In this document: piece after piece, positions 52,915 through 53,057 of the stretch
Layout of the letters: the number at the start of each line of letters is the position of its first letter
Position numbering within the stretch: position 1 is the first letter of the stretch
From: Bacteroidota bacterium
Lineage (GTDB): Bacteria; Bacteroidota; Ignavibacteria; Ignavibacteriales; Ignavibacteriaceae
Direction: 5' to 3'
DNA length: 53,057 nucleotides
NCBI GenBank assembly: GCA_021813585.1
Contig: JAKAJV010000111.1
Span: 1-53,057 of the forward strand
Translations under genes and position numbers: made by a program
Notes under the pieces: generated by a model
Told to the model about the DNA's origin: nothing
Databases searched by the model: none
Seen by the model: only the letters and a program-made list of their open reading frames with translations

Positions 52915-53057
52915 TCAACATTTTATACCGTCCGGGTCTGATTCTTCAAACTTCTTTCCGCATATTCTGCACTGCTTTGTTTGAGCTATTACAATGTTGT
53001 GAAGTGAATTTACTGAGTGAGTCTGAGAAATAATTCTAAGATTCTTTTTACAGTCGT
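52915..53057 (-). CDS. C-terminal end of an unrecognised cysteine-rich protein, partial
   Basis: On the minus strand an open frame enters from the right edge and ends with TGA at 52917-52915. The 46 visible residues end in TKQCRICGKKFEESDPDGIKC, read in parts, and start with DCKKNL. The CxxC pair plus flanking cysteines suggest a small zinc site. The family is not recognisable from this fragment, and chance open frame cannot be excluded. Confidence 0.35.
   Translation of the reverse strand, partial: DCKKNLRIISQTHSVNSLHNIVIAQTKQCRICGKKFEESDPDGIKC

Overview
This window is a bacterial chromosome segment of about 40% GC with compact, mostly housekeeping gene content. The mix suggests a member of the Bacteroidota/Chlorobiota (FCB) group, and Ignavibacteria-like is my best guess. 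Pointers are a large Oar-like TonB-dependent receptor with a carboxypeptidase-regulatory N-terminus, single-chain GcvP, hpnCDE squalene genes, many dispersed small palindromes, and Shine-Dalgarno sites that are used at many starts. No rRNA or marker gene fixes the taxonomy, so this is inference.

Layout. 1-3226: tail of an M1-type peptidase, an LpxH-like lipid A phosphoesterase and a class A penicillin-binding protein. 3227-7545: a hairpin-rich spacer, tRNA-Leu(CAG), a two-gene molybdenum hydroxylase (iron-sulfur subunit plus Tat-exported molybdopterin subunit), then a REP-associated tyrosine transposase (RAYT) gene flanked by copies of one 24-bp palindrome. 7561-11324 (minus): prfC, cysE, a Cys-Cys-Cys leader peptide with a terminator, then cysK. 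11571-14610: hpnCDE (farnesyl-PP to squalene). 14796-19238: citrate synthase, HIT protein, NtrC-type regulator, secreted unknown, and a DUF433/DUF5615 toxin-antitoxin pair. 19243-23356 (minus): acyl-CoA carboxylase carboxyltransferase, acyl-CoA dehydrogenase and MeaB, a branched-chain/propionyl-CoA set. 23357-24298: gene-free and made of MITE-like repeats. 24299-29678 (minus): sugar epimerase, nadD, a divergent unknown, PrsW-like protease and a NatAB-like ABC exporter.

29858-37937 (plus): a coiled-coil protein, then the classic yceD-rpmF-plsX-fabH-fabD-(CxxC protein)-fabG-acpP-fabF-rnc lipid cluster. 38321-43340: gcvP, an outer-membrane POTRA/beta-barrel protein and rsmE. 43341-44105: an inverted repeat, an rlpA remnant and a small membrane-protein gene. 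44106-50539: TonB receptor, a CHASE3/PAS/HisKA_2 histidine kinase with a stand-alone receiver, and a secreted small protein. 50750-52581: an RNase HIII pseudogene, pfkA and a tRNA-Asp array in which two upstream copies are broken.

The best candidates for something undescribed are (i) the poly-cysteine leader and intrinsic terminator in front of cysK, which looks like a cysteine attenuator; (ii) the RAYT/palindrome unit that duplicated the 3' end of cysK and then its own 3' end; and (iii) the tRNA-Asp array in which the anticodon arm of both truncated copies is exactly replaced by a dispersed palindrome. All calls are from reading the sequence; no database search was run.
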